Positions 9,279 to 18,603 are shown, counted from the stretch's first letter. The stretch: DNA of 64,000 nucleotides from Desulfatirhabdium butyrativorans DSM 18734 (GCF_000429925.1 NZ_KE386990.1:6783-70782), one strand, 5' to 3'. Program-made: numbers and translations. Notes: generated from the letters alone by a model not told the origin.

Positions 9279-10525
9279 GCTTCCTGCGCCATCGGCGGCG
9301 CGTTCCAGAGTGCGCGCAGATAATCTTTCCGCTCTTCGAAAATCCGCGCCTGCTCCTCCACCAGCGCTTCGGCCTCCAGGGAACTCATGTCCTGGCTCTG
9401 TCGGACAAAGGAGGCGACGCGCGCATAATAGAGGGGCGTCATGACATCGATGAGCTTGTAGCGGTTGATGCGCCAGCGGTGGAAGGTTGCAGCCAGCTCA
9501 TAGAGGATGTGCACCCACGATTCCACGGGAAGCGTGAAATCGGCCGCACCGAGGGTTGCCGCCTGATGGATTTCCTCGTAACAGGTCGCACTGAAAATGT
9601 CTTTCCAGAAAGGCGCGAACTGCTGGTAACTCGACTGAAACGAATCGATGAGGTTTTCCACATTGACCGAAACCGGCTCGGGTTCGATGGATCCGGTGAA
9701 GCCGAGCGTTTCCACGGGCTCGCTGCGGGTGACGCCCTGCCAGCAGGATTCGCACTGCTCCATCAGGGTGAAGATGGTCCAGAGCACCTGCCGGAACATT
9801 GACCCAAGATGCTGGCCGGGATCTTTTGCATCGTGGATCTTGACGCCAAGATTCGACTGGCAGATGCGGAAATTCTGCGTAATGGCCATCGTGGTCATCC
9901 AGATATCGATGCCGAAGCGCGCCACATCGGTATCCCAGACATCCTGATCGATGTAGAAGCGCGCCACATCCTGCGAAAAGGCGAAATCTCCGCCGATGGG
10001 CTGGCGGATGCGCTTGCCGTACAGGGCGCGGGTCAGGTTGTAGACGATGTTGTTCGTGATGGTGCCATCGTACTTGTGCCGGAGATAAACCGGCGCCACG
10101 AACTGGTATCCCCTGCTCAGGACAGGATCCATCAGATGGGTCACCCAGTCCGGCGTGATGCTGCGCAGATCGGAATCGACAACGGCGCATACGCCGACAT
10201 GCAGCCGCCTGGCCGCCTCGAAAATCGAGCGCAGCGCCGTACCCTTCCCGCCCGGCCCCCGGTAGATGGAGACGATTTTCTCCTGCCAGGGCTTGATCTC
10301 GAATTCCCTGGCCGTCTCGCGGGTGTCATCGGTGGATCCGCCATCGGCAATCAGGATGACGCATCGCCTGTCGGGATAATATTGGGCAAGGCCATGGGTG
10401 ATCATCTGGATCACATGGGCGATGGTCTTTTCGTTGTTGTAACAGGGGATGCCGACCAGAATGTCCGCCGCACCGATTTCCTCGATGCGCTTGGCCGTGT
10501 AGGATCGCAATGCCGTATTGTACAT
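9275..10525 (-). CDS. GT-A glycosyltransferase, GT81/GT2-like, coupled to glgA
   Basis: The protein has 416 residues with the start MYNTALRSYTAKRI, fixed by AAGGAGGTACCC; the frame is open for 39 codons further upstream. GT-A features are ILVGIPCYNNEKTI, ADGGSTDDT, GGKGTA at 92-97, DSD at 117-119, IGGDFAFS at 177-184, FGIDIW near 204 and a catalytic-type His near 231. This order parallels GpgS, so it is a second GT81-like enzyme in the same locus. The roughly 120 C-terminal residues have no motif I recognise. Overlap with glgA suggests a role in glucan or glucosylglycerate metabolism, for instance priming or decorating. Substrate unknown. Confidence 0.75.
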   Translation of the reverse strand: MYNTALRSYTAKRIEEIGAADILVGIPCYNNEKTIAHVIQMITHGLAQYYPDRRCVILIADGGSTDDTRETAREFEIKPWQEKIVSIYRGPGGKGTALRSIFEAARRLHVGVCAVVDSDLRSITPDWVTHLMDPVLSRGYQFVAPVYLRHKYDGTITNNIVYNLTRALYGKRIRQPIGGDFAFSQDVARFYIDQDVWDTDVARFGIDIWMTTMAITQNFRICQSNLGVKIHDAKDPGQHLGSMFRQVLWTIFTLMEQCESCWQGVTRSEPVETLGFTGSIEPEPVSVNVENLIDSFQSSYQQFAPFWKDIFSATCYEEIHQAATLGAADFTLPVESWVHILYELAATFHRWRINRYKLIDVMTPLYYARVASFVRQSQDMSSLEAEALVEEQARIFEERKDYLRALWNAPPMAQEA

Positions 10526-10796
10526 GGGTACCTCCTTGAAGATGGATTCCGCGGGTTGCCGTGTCAAACCGGATATGGCCGCGCAGCGCTGCGCATGTTC
10601 AGAGCCATCGGACAGAGATGCCGGATGCGCCGCCGAGGCCATTGGAACTCTTTCGGGGTGCTGCTTTCAGCGAACCGCATTGATGATGGACTGCTGACGG
10701 GCGGGGGGCCGGGCGTTTCCTGGGCTTGGTGATCTGTTTGCGGGTCTGGAAAGCCGTTGAAAAGGGCATTTCCAGAAAAAACGGAATCCGCAACCG

Positions 10797-11867
10797 TCAT
10801 TCACGGTGGAGCACCACGGAAAAACAATTGAACACGACCCATACGGGTTCTCCCTTCCGAAGTCCCAGGCGCTTTCCGCTCTCCCGGGTAACCACGGAAC
10901 ACATCTCGGTTCCATCCGCAAGGCGCACCGTGTATTCGGTCATGATTTCCCCCCTGGTCATCCGCGAGATGGTCCCGTGAAACCGGTTTTCAGCCGTGCA
11001 ATCCGGTTCGTCGCTGTCTTTCTGTAACATCACCCAGGGAGCCTTGACTTCCGCGGTGATCAGTGATCCGATGCCCAGATCCAGCCTGGCAAGGCTGTCA
11101 TTGGTGATCACGGCGGTCACCGCCGTTCCGGTGATGGTGAGCATGACGATTTTCGATTGAATATCGCCGGTTTGGATCATACGGATTTTTCCGAAGAAAA
11201 TGTTGCGGGCGCTGGTTTTTCGAAGGGACTCTTTTTCAATGAAAAATCGGCTGGCCTGCTGAAGCTCTTCATCGGAAAATGCCACATAGGATGCGGTCAG
11301 GTTTGGCGTTGAATGCCCCAGCATGCGCTGTACAACCTGCAGGGGCACGTTGTTTTGGAGCAGTTCCGCCCCACGGGATCTGCGGATGGCATCCGGAGCA
11401 CCGAGTGCCGGGGAAAAGCCGCAGGATGCGGCGCGTTCGTAGAACTTGCGGCGGATATGCCCCGGATCCACCTGAAACCAGCGACTTTGCGACGACTGCA
11501 GCAAGGGATCGCTCAGGAGCTGGCTGATCTCGCTGGAAAGGGCTTCAGAGATCTGAACTTCACGTATTCGATGATCTTTCCCGGTCCCTGTTTTTCCAAA
11601 AGACACCACATGCCGGCTGAAGTCCATATCCTGGGACGGATTCAATTCCAGAACCTCGTTGAGCCTGGCTCCGGTATAACGGATGAGAAGAAAAATCATC
11701 AAGATTCGTTTCCGGGACAAAAGAACATCGGAGCGCTGCGCGCTATTCACCCATTCCCGGTAGGACTGTTCCAGTTTACCCAGTTGCAGCGTATTCAGAC
11801 AATTTGTCTCGTTCGTCTCGGCGGCAATGATTTCTTGGGCGGGCTTGCGCCCTGCAGCATGCGGCAT
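10797..11867 (-). CDS. tunR: TunR-type regulator: tyrosine-recombinase-like domain fused to two TOBE (Mop) domains
   Basis: The protein has 356 residues from the ATG at 11867, which has AAGAGGT upstream. A longer frame would start inside a dispersed repeat and is unlikely. Residues about 30-210 resemble phage integrases: Arg68 in TGARLNE, an IRRSRGAELL block, LGHST with His185, and a tyrosine near 194. The first box-II histidine is replaced by Asp159, so recombinase activity is doubtful. Two TOBE modules follow (about 220-282 and 294-354) that bind oxyanions in ModE-type proteins. This architecture is known from sulfate reducers as TunR, a tungstate-responsive transcription factor. Symbol by architecture, not by tested function. 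Confidence 0.8.
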   Translation of the reverse strand: MPHAAGRKPAQEIIAAETNETNCLNTLQLGKLEQSYREWVNSAQRSDVLLSRKRILMIFLLIRYTGARLNEVLELNPSQDMDFSRHVVSFGKTGTGKDHRIREVQISEALSSEISQLLSDPLLQSSQSRWFQVDPGHIRRKFYERAASCGFSPALGAPDAIRRSRGAELLQNNVPLQVVQRMLGHSTPNLTASYVAFSDEELQQASRFFIEKESLRKTSARNIFFGKIRMIQTGDIQSKIVMLTITGTAVTAVITNDSLARLDLGIGSLITAEVKAPWVMLQKDSDEPDCTAENRFHGTISRMTRGEIMTEYTVRLADGTEMCSVVTRESGKRLGLRKGEPVWVVFNCFSVVLHRE

Positions 11868-11906
11868 GGCAGCAACCTCTTTCGCCAATGGCAAAAGTTT
11901 TTCTAC

Positions 11907-11977
11907 GTCATTCCGGTGAAAGCCGGAATCCATTTATTTCAAAGCGTTATGGATCCAGGCTTTCGCCGGGGTGACAA
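11907..11977. repeat. REP-like palindromic unit
   Basis: The unit contains two inverted repeats: ATTCCGGTGAAAGCCGGAAT and an arm around CAGGCTTTCGCCGGGGTGAC, joined by CATTTATTTCAAAGCGTTAT. Close copies occur at 13750-13820 and 36510-36577, with partial ones near 25396 and 57348. It sits upstream of tunR and supplies a spurious longer reading frame for it. Confidence 0.8.
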
Positions 11978-12114
11978 AAAATGCGGGTTTTGAAATTGGC
12001 TCCGTTGAATTGGGTATTCATTTGGGGATTTCCCCCGAATCACTCGCTGCATCCTTTTGGAAACTTCCTTCTTTTAACACATCCGGTCCGGTTTGCAAAG
12101 CCACTGAAACGCCC

Positions 12115-12143
12115 TTGACATGGCGATCATTCATTGATAATAA
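12115..12143 (+). promoter_or_regulatory. sigma-70-type promoter of chrA
   Basis: TTGACA at 12115-12120 and TAATAA at 12138-12143 are separated by 17 bases, about 75 bases before the chrA start. It is the only strong promoter match in the tunR-chrA divergent region. Confidence 0.6.
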
Positions 12144-12146
12144 CAA

Positions 12147-12170
12147 ACACGAAAATATTTATAAACGTGT
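12147..12170. promoter_or_regulatory. candidate operator: ACACG-14-CGTGT inverted repeat
   Basis: Arms at 12147-12151 and 12166-12170 flank an AT-rich centre, just 3 bases past the -10 box, so a bound protein would block transcription start. A second small inverted repeat (CGTG-5-CACG) overlaps at 12166-12178. Binding by the neighbouring TunR-like protein is a guess. Confidence 0.3.
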
Positions 12171-12215
12171 CATTCACGATCACCCGCTTTTCGATGCCGC
12201 AATAAAGGAGCCATC

Positions 12216-13646
12216 ATGGACGGATTGGATGTTTCATTGGATCAGGGACAGGAAGCCATCGCACGGGCGGATGCACCGAAAATCGCGCTCTCTCGTATCG
12301 CAGTCACTTTTCTGAACATTGGGCTGGCATCCTTCAGTCTGGCTGCCCTCGGTGAAGCCAAAAACTGGATGACGAAGAAGCGGCAATGGTTTACCGATGA
12401 TGAGTACATGCAGGGTCTGGGACTTGCGCAGCTTTTGCCGGGCGCCCCGACGGTCAATCTGTCATCCTACCTGGGCTTCCGCCTGCGGGGCCTTCCCGGA
12501 GCACTGGTATCAACGGTTTTCTTTCTCATTCCCTGCTTTCTGCTCATGCTGCTGCTCTCCCATCTCTACTTCCGGTATGGCGATTTACCTGTCGTATCCG
12601 GCCTTTTCCGCGGATTGGGCGCCCTGGTTGTCGGGCTTGTCTTCAACACCATCCTCAACCTGTGGCGATCGGGCGTAAAGACCGTTTTCAACACCCTGAT
12701 GGCCTTGGCCGGCTTTGCCCTGGTTTTCTGGCTGAAAATGGGCATCATGCACATCCTGCTCATCGCCGGCAGCGCGAGCATCCTGATGGTCCTCCTTTCC
12801 TACTATTTTCCCGGGATATCCCGCTGGACGGGAAGCTGGGGGGCGCTGAGAAAAACGGGAACCGGCGGCCGGAGCGATAAAAAACCCCAACAGGCCGGCG
12901 CCGATGGGAAGGCATCGCCTGGTCAAGCGCCCAACCATCGTTTCGCCGGGTTGCTCGGGAGCTTGCGCAAGACAAAAGGCAGCCAGGCGGTAGAAGCGGA
13001 GGAAGCCGGCTATATTTCAGCCTGCAGCCGCGTCCCGTTGCCACTGCATTGGCAGAAGATCACCCTGCAGGTGTTCTGGCTGATCGTGATGCTGGCTGTC
13101 GATCTGATGCTGGTCTATCAGAGCCCCGAACTGTGGCGGATGGGAAGCAGTTTTTTGAAGATCGGGGCACTGACGTTCGGCAGCGGATACGCCATGCTCC
13201 CCTTCATCCAGGACATCGTGGTCAACCAGTTCGACTGGCTCAGCAACCAGCAGTTTGCCGTCGCCCTGGCGCTTAGTCTGATCACGCCAGGCCCGGTGAC
13301 GATCATTGGGGTTTTCATCGGTTACAAGGTGGCGGGCGTCATCGGAGCGGTAGCGGGCATGGTGAACATGTACTATCCCGCCTGGGCATTCACGACCCTG
13401 GTGACCGCACCGTACGCCAAAGCCGGCCAGGTGGGCTACGTGAAGCAGGTGATCAGCGGCATTGTGGCAGCCTTCATCGGAACGCTGATTGTGGTGCTGA
13501 TCAGGCTATCCACGAATACCCTGGTTGATATTCCCGCGATGGCCATGGCCGCCGGGGCCTTCATCACGCAGCGTTTCGTGAAAATCGACACGGTCTGGAT
13601 CGTTCTTGCAGGCGCGTTGATTTCGCTGGCGCTCTTTCATGGATGA
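12216..13646 (+). CDS. chrA: chromate transporter ChrA-family protein (two-domain CHR)
   Basis: This inner-membrane protein of 476 residues has the duplicated CHR layout. The N-terminal half contains FLNIGLASFSLAALGEAKNW and QGLGLAQLLPGAPTVNLSSYLGFRLRG; the C-terminal half contains FLKIGALTFGSGYAMLPFIQ and ALALSLITPGPVTIIGVFIGYKVAG. A hydrophilic linker of about 80 residues (roughly 205-285, Gly/Lys/Ala rich) joins them. CHR proteins expel chromate, probably coupled to protons, and may carry other oxyanions such as sulfate. AAAGGAG lies 5 bases before the ATG. It is divergent from a tungstate-type regulator, so group 6 oxyanion control is worth considering. Confidence 0.92.
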   Translation: MDGLDVSLDQGQEAIARADAPKIALSRIAVTFLNIGLASFSLAALGEAKNWMTKKRQWFTDDEYMQGLGLAQLLPGAPTVNLSSYLGFRLRGLPGALVSTVFFLIPCFLLMLLLSHLYFRYGDLPVVSGLFRGLGALVVGLVFNTILNLWRSGVKTVFNTLMALAGFALVFWLKMGIMHILLIAGSASILMVLLSYYFPGISRWTGSWGALRKTGTGGRSDKKPQQAGADGKASPGQAPNHRFAGLLGSLRKTKGSQAVEAEEAGYISACSRVPLPLHWQKITLQVFWLIVMLAVDLMLVYQSPELWRMGSSFLKIGALTFGSGYAMLPFIQDIVVNQFDWLSNQQFAVALALSLITPGPVTIIGVFIGYKVAGVIGAVAGMVNMYYPAWAFTTLVTAPYAKAGQVGYVKQVISGIVAAFIGTLIVVLIRLSTNTLVDIPAMAMAAGAFITQRFVKIDTVWIVLAGALISLALFHG

Positions 13647-14000
13647 AGTCGCAAAAAGTCGAAGACCCCCCCAATTTCGTCAATCCGGCAAAATCCCGTT
13701 GCTTCAGCGTTTGCGCATGGGGGCGAGGCGATTGATAAAGGTCTTCTGTGTCATTCCGGCGAAGGCAGGAATCCATTCATTTCAAAGCGTTATGGACCAA
13801 GACTTTCGCCGGGGTGACGAAAAAAAAAGGGGGTTTGCACTGGGCCCGGGCGAGTCGCTTTCCGTTGAAGAGCCAGATCTTTCCGATCCCATGCGGCTCG
13901 GATGATAAAGCCTTTTTGCTGGCGGCGGTTTCCATTTCAGCCGGTTGCCCGGATGCTCAGGCGTTTCAGGCCTTTTAAATGTGCCATGACAATCAGGGTC
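13647..14000. other. intergenic region with a REP-like unit
   Basis: It holds a REP-like unit at 13750-13820 (ATTCCGGCGAAGGCAGGAAT and GACTTTCGCCGGGGTGACGA arms) that matches 11907-11977. The rest has no convincing gene, and an open frame crossing the repeat is not supported. Confidence 0.65.
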
Positions 14001-14528
14001 TTATTCCACCAGCGGAACCACCAGAACCGGAATCCTGGAACGTTTCAGCACTTTCTGCGCCGTGCTGCCCATCACCATCTGTTTGAATCCCCCCCGGCTC
14101 TGGGTGCCGATCACGATCATATTGCAATGAAACACTTCTGAAGCTTCGAGAATCACATCCACGGGGAGCCCCCGCTTGACGACCATGTCTTCCAGGAGAA
14201 ACGACTGGTTTTCCATATCCGCCGTAGCGTCTCTGAATATGGTTTTCAGCGCCTCTTTGACCTCCGGATTTTCATCCCGCCGTTTGCCGATGATGGTCTC
14301 TCTGGCCGCCTGTTCATTTTCCCGCTGGATCTGCGCCCACCGTTCCTGCCCGAGATGGGAGCCGATGGCCGCATCCATCCCCGGCGAATCTTCCATGGCA
14401 TGCACGATCACGATGCCTGCCTTGTAGAGATTGGCGAGGCTGACGGCATACGCAAGCGCCTGCCGGGCGTTTTCGGAAAGGTCGGTGGCGAAGAGAATTC
14501 GTTTGATGGCGATCTTGGGCAGAATCAT
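14001..14528 (-). CDS. universal stress protein UspA-family
   Basis: The protein has 175 residues and a single Usp domain. It starts IKRILFATDLSENARQALAYAVSLA, and the ATP-binding signature G-2x-G-9x-G(S/T) is seen as GTQSRGGFKQMVMGSTAQKVL near the C-terminus. It ends IPVLVVPLVE. Residues about 55-115 form a longer insert than in the shortest Usps. AAGGAG precedes the ATG by 7 bases. Family members bind ATP and respond to starvation or redox stress. Nothing nearby gives a specific role; it stands alone between repeat-rich spacers. Confidence 0.93.
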   Translation of the reverse strand: MILPKIAIKRILFATDLSENARQALAYAVSLANLYKAGIVIVHAMEDSPGMDAAIGSHLGQERWAQIQRENEQAARETIIGKRRDENPEVKEALKTIFRDATADMENQSFLLEDMVVKRGLPVDVILEASEVFHCNMIVIGTQSRGGFKQMVMGSTAQKVLKRSRIPVLVVPLVE

Positions 14529-15111
14529 GGCGTGTCTCCTTCATCAGGGAAAATGTTGGTGGTGCAACGTTGACGGCTTTCTGTTGCACTTGAAATCGAT
14601 GGTTGAATCTTCTTCTTGGCTATCAGATGTGGTCTTTTAAATCAAGGGGCAACAAAACGATTCCGGATCCGGGCAAAACCCACGCGAACCATTTTCATAG
14701 ACAATACAACTGCCCAAAGCTTTATTACCCTGGTGAGTGCTTGAACGGAAAGCCCCTATTCGGAGCAGCGCGGCACCGGAGAGCTGGCAATTTTGCAATA
14801 CAGCCGGCCGGGTGTAAAACCCGGCCGACGCCTTGCTGGATGAAAGGCGCATGCTGGGAATTGTGCGGTATTTGGGCTTGCAGGCAAAAGCATACATCAG
14901 GGGATTGTATGGAATATCGGCCAATGAAGCCCATCCAGAAATCGAAATGGCCAGAAAAAGCCTCTTGACACCCGAAAGAATGTCTCATAATAAGATCGGT
15001 ATCGAGGCACCCCAGGGCCTATCCATCGTTGTTCCCTGGATAATCCCCATCCATTTCGTCATTCGGATCATGTCACCTGAAACCCTCTGCATTCAAAGAA
15101 AGGAAAGGATC
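14529..15111. other. intergenic region with a solo MITE end
   Basis: Bases 14737-14800 (GTGCTTGAACGGAAAGCCCC, then TATTCGGAGCAGCGCG and GCAATTTTGCAATACAG) match the left end of the MITE-like elements. No right end is seen, so this copy looks truncated. A CCGGCCGGGTGTAAAACCCGG palindrome follows. No gene supported. Confidence 0.65.
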
Positions 15112-16107
15112 ATGAAAAAACTCGCCATGTCGCTTTTCATCCTCTGCTGTCTGTCCGCAGCCCAGGCACAGGCCGAAACGGCCAAGGTCATCATCGGAAC
15201 CGGCGGGATCGGAGGGGTTTACTATTACTATGGCACCCAGATCTCCGAAATTCTCTCCAAGAACAACGTCGTATCCGCAACGGCCATCCAGACGGCGGCA
15301 TCCGTTGACAACATGCTCCTGATCCGGGACAAGAGCGATCCGGCCAAAAACATGTATTTTCTGGGGACCGTACTGCCGGATACGGCACTGGTCACGGTGA
15401 CCGGAAAGCACGAGAAATTCAAGGAAAGACCGGCCAAGGCTGCCATCATGTGGATGATGTACCCCAATTACCTGCACATCGTCACCACAGACAAGAGCGG
15501 AATCAACAAACTGAGCGATCTGCAGGATAAGCGGGTCTCCACCGGCGCGCCGGGTTCCGGAACGGAGTTCACGGCCCTGAATCTGCTCAAGGCAGCCAAG
15601 GTCGATCCTGAAAAATTCAAGAAATGGGAAAAGCTCGGCGCAAAGGAAAGCGATGAAGGACTTTCCAACGGCACCCTCGATGCCTATGTATGGAGCGGCG
15701 GGCTTCCAACCGGCTCCATCGTCGAGCTCTCCAACACGCTCAAGCGCAAGGGCATGGAAGTGAGATTTGTCCCGCTCCCGGAATCGGATCCGGCGGTTGC
15801 CCAGTTCATCAAGGATTTCAGCGGTCTGGCCGATCCGCAAATCATCTCCAAAGACATTTACGGCACAGCGGCCGACACCCCGACCCTGGCTTTCTGGAAC
15901 ATGTTCATGTGCCCCGAATCCCTTCCGGAAGATGTCGGCTACAAAATCACCAAGGCTGTCTTCGAAAATCTCGATGCCCTGCACGCCGCTGTCAAGCCTT
16001 CCAAAGACACAACGGCTGCCAGCACGGCCAAATTCATCGGGAAAACGGCCATTCCCTTTCACCCGGGAGCCGTAAAGTATTTCAAGGAAAAAGGTCTGGT
16101 GAAATAG
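15112..16107 (+). CDS. TAXI-family TRAP transporter substrate-binding protein
   Basis: The protein has 331 residues and a Sec signal peptide (MKKLAMSLFILCCLSAAQAQA, cleavage near residue 21), so it is periplasmic. TAXI-family signatures are VIIGTGGIGGVYYYYG, HIVTTDKSGINKLSDLQDKRVSTGAPGSGTE and DAYVWSGGLPTGSIVEL. AAAGGA precedes the ATG; the longer upstream frame has no signal peptide at its start and is rejected. It begins a three-gene set with a DUF1850 protein and a fused permease, the usual TAXI-TRAP order. TAXI systems take up carboxylates such as glutamate or 2-oxoglutarate in studied cases; the substrate here is unknown. Confidence 0.92.
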   Translation: MKKLAMSLFILCCLSAAQAQAETAKVIIGTGGIGGVYYYYGTQISEILSKNNVVSATAIQTAASVDNMLLIRDKSDPAKNMYFLGTVLPDTALVTVTGKHEKFKERPAKAAIMWMMYPNYLHIVTTDKSGINKLSDLQDKRVSTGAPGSGTEFTALNLLKAAKVDPEKFKKWEKLGAKESDEGLSNGTLDAYVWSGGLPTGSIVELSNTLKRKGMEVRFVPLPESDPAVAQFIKDFSGLADPQIISKDIYGTAADTPTLAFWNMFMCPESLPEDVGYKITKAVFENLDALHAAVKPSKDTTAASTAKFIGKTAIPFHPGAVKYFKEKGLVK

Positions 16108-16114
16108 CGCCGCC

Positions 16115-16522
16115 ATGAAATTGCGCCCCACGGTTGCCTCGCTCCTGATCGGTGCGCTTGCGATTGGCACCGTGGGGTTTTTCATTCAACCAGCCGTTAT
16201 CATCCAGAACGAATCCAAAACCATTACCCTTTTTTGGCGGTATCAGGATGGCTCGCTCCGGTTCATCAATTCGGTAACCGGGAAACCCGTGCTGATCCGT
16301 TTTCGTATTCAGAAGACCTTTTCGGATTTTCGGATGGAAACGGATGAATTGACCGAGCAATACTATACGGCTGGAACGTATGCCATCAATGGCCCGCTCC
16401 ATCGGGAATCGACAAGGGTGCTGCATTGCTGCAGCATGAAAGGCATGATCCTCTCCATTGGGGATCGCACGTGGCTGATCGATGACGGGTGCCTGGAGGT
16501 TCGCTTGATATGGATGCTGTAA
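16115..16522 (+). CDS. DUF1850 family protein of a TAXI-TRAP operon
   Basis: The protein has 135 residues. An N-terminal hydrophobic segment (about residues 7-27) suggests export or membrane anchoring. The rest matches the DUF1850 pattern (ITLFWRYQDGSLRFINSVTGKPV, then FSDFRMETDELTEQYYTAG). Genes of this family are habitually placed between the TAXI binding protein and the fused TRAP permease, exactly as here: 7 bases after the binding protein and overlapping the permease start. The ribosome binding site is weak, so translation may depend on coupling. The biochemical role is not known. Confidence 0.8.
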   Translation: MKLRPTVASLLIGALAIGTVGFFIQPAVIIQNESKTITLFWRYQDGSLRFINSVTGKPVLIRFRIQKTFSDFRMETDELTEQYYTAGTYAINGPLHRESTRVLHCCSMKGMILSIGDRTWLIDDGCLEVRLIWML

Positions 16523-18603
16523 TTCGGAGATTCGTATTCGTTCTGGCTGTTATCGGAACGATCTATCACCTGTACCTGGTCATCCACCCGTACACCCCCT
16601 TTGCCGATCTGCGCATCTCCATCCTGGATCTGACTCAGGTTCAACGCGCCGTTCACGTGTTTCTGATCGCGGTTCTCGGCTACATGATGAGCGCAATCCG
16701 CATCAAGGATCGCAGCGTGCTGGGCGGAATGCCGCTCGTCATCATGACAGGCGTCATGACGATCGATTTTATCGGGCTGGACTTGCCCTTTCTCCTGAAG
16801 GGAGCAGGCGTTCTGGTCTGGATCGTGACCATGCTCTCCGTCGTCGTACCCTTTCTGCGGAAACCGACCAATGTGCTTTGCGCAATCATCGCCATCCTTC
16901 CCCTGGTCTATCTGATCGTCACCTATGAAAAGCTGATCTACCGGGCCATCATCCCCGAACCATGGGACCTGGTCATGAGCTTTGCCGAAATCATGCTGGT
17001 GCTGGGCGTAATCTTCCGGCTGAGCGGCCCCATCATGCCGACCATCGTCATGGTGTTCATCCTGTACAATCTTTATGGCAATTTCATTCCAGGCCTTTTT
17101 TCCACACCCGGTTTCAGCTTCGACATGCTGCTCGGCAAAATGTACTGTGAAACCGAGGCCGGCATTTTCGGCTCCATCACCGGGGTTTCGGTAAAATACC
17201 TCATTTATTTCACTACACTGGGTGCTGTGGTCACCCGGATGGGTTTCGGGAAAATCATCGCCAACATCGCCCTGCTCTTTGTCGGCCGGAGCCCGGCTTC
17301 CCCCGGAAGGGCCTGCTCGGTCATGGCCGTGCTGATGGGGATGTTCAGCGGTTCGGGAGCTGCGGACACCCAATTTGTGGCAACACTCACCAAACCGCTT
17401 TTCGAAAAGGTCAACTACAACCGTCTGGTGGCTGCGGGCGTCATCGCCACCGTCGGCTCCATCGCCTACATCACGCCACCGGTGATGGGCTCCATTTCCT
17501 TCATCATGGTGGAGCTGCTTTCCATCCCCTATTCGATGATCATCATCATGGCCGTCGGCCCAATGCTGCTCTACCTTCTTGGCATTGTCGTATACAACGA
17601 GCTCTACGTCCGGAAAGCCAAGCTGCCGCTTCTCGAAATTTCCAGCCTCATCGATTTCGGCTATTTCAAGCGCTATGCCTATGTCTTCATCCCGATCATC
17701 TTCATCATCGTCATGATCTACAGGGGCATTTCCATCAACGTGACGGTATCGTCCGCAACCGGATTGTTCCTGCTCTTCGCCTATCTGGACAAGAGCCTCA
17801 GACCGCCGGTCATGGAAGTGTTCAAGGCCCTCGAAGAAGGCATCATCTCGCTTCTGCCGATTGCAAGCGCGGTCATTGCCGCCAACATGATCATGTCCAT
17901 GATGGTGCTGAGCGGCCTTGCCTCCAAATTCTCGATTCTGCTCATGCAGATGAGCGGCAGCAGCATCCTCTTGGCCACCCTGTTCACCGGAATCTTCAGC
18001 CTGATTCTCGGCATGGGCGTTCCCCCCATCGCCACATACGTGCTGACCTCGGCCCTGACCGCACCCACCATTCAACAGCTTGCCATGATGAGCGGCATTC
18101 CGGAAGATGCGGCCCTTCTGGCCACCCACATGTTCCTGTTCTATTTTGCGGTCCTTGCCGAAGTCACCCCGCCGGTGGCCCTATCGGCATACGCAGCAAG
18201 CTCGGTCATGGGAACCGATCCGGTTAAAACCGCCATTTTCGCCGCACGCGTCGCACTGCCGAAATATTTCATCGGCCTGACCTTCATCCTGTCCTTCAGC
18301 GGAGCGGCGCTGCTCATCGTTCCCATCACCCAGACCCTATCCGGCCTGGATGCCTTCATGCCGATTGTCCTGCGCTACATCTGCTCCATTGCAGCGGTCA
18401 TCTTCATGAATGTCGGGGTCGTCGGGTTCGGGTTAACGCCCCTGGCCAATTGGGAACGGTGGGTTGTCGTTGCCGGATCGATTCTGCTCTTCTATCCCGA
18501 TTTTTCCATCAATGCCGTTGCCGGTCCCGTCACCGCCGTGATTCTGGTGATCTCGTATCTGGCGCACCGGAAAGCGGAAAAAGCGCTTGTCTTGCCGGCA
18601 TGA
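16510..18603 (+). CDS. TRAP transporter fused permease (DctQM-type, TAXI system)
   Basis: About 697 residues from the ATG at 16510, preceded by GGAGG; an upstream in-frame start at 16489 is less likely. The N-terminal part carries the small-permease helices. The rest is a DctM-like large permease with SGSGAADTQFVATLTKPLFEKV, IAYITPPVMGSISFIMVELL, LGMGVPPIATYVLTSALTAP and AEVTPPVALSAYAASSVMG. It forms the membrane part that imports the TAXI-bound substrate using an ion gradient. It overlaps DUF1850 by 13 bases, and the three genes form one operon. Confidence 0.92.
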   Translation: MDAVIRRFVFVLAVIGTIYHLYLVIHPYTPFADLRISILDLTQVQRAVHVFLIAVLGYMMSAIRIKDRSVLGGMPLVIMTGVMTIDFIGLDLPFLLKGAGVLVWIVTMLSVVVPFLRKPTNVLCAIIAILPLVYLIVTYEKLIYRAIIPEPWDLVMSFAEIMLVLGVIFRLSGPIMPTIVMVFILYNLYGNFIPGLFSTPGFSFDMLLGKMYCETEAGIFGSITGVSVKYLIYFTTLGAVVTRMGFGKIIANIALLFVGRSPASPGRACSVMAVLMGMFSGSGAADTQFVATLTKPLFEKVNYNRLVAAGVIATVGSIAYITPPVMGSISFIMVELLSIPYSMIIIMAVGPMLLYLLGIVVYNELYVRKAKLPLLEISSLIDFGYFKRYAYVFIPIIFIIVMIYRGISINVTVSSATGLFLLFAYLDKSLRPPVMEVFKALEEGIISLLPIASAVIAANMIMSMMVLSGLASKFSILLMQMSGSSILLATLFTGIFSLILGMGVPPIATYVLTSALTAPTIQQLAMMSGIPEDAALLATHMFLFYFAVLAEVTPPVALSAYAASSVMGTDPVKTAIFAARVALPKYFIGLTFILSFSGAALLIVPITQTLSGLDAFMPIVLRYICSIAAVIFMNVGVVGFGLTPLANWERWVVVAGSILLFYPDFSINAVAGPVTAVILVISYLAHRKAEKALVLPA

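Noticed and set aside
10797-11867. Site-specific integrase marking a prophage or island
   Set aside because: Two TOBE domains are fused to it and a catalytic His is replaced, so it fits a TunR-type regulator. No phage genes or attachment repeats are nearby.
13639-13905. 88-residue open frame after chrA
   Set aside because: Most of it is encoded by a REP-like repeat and the product is not protein-like.
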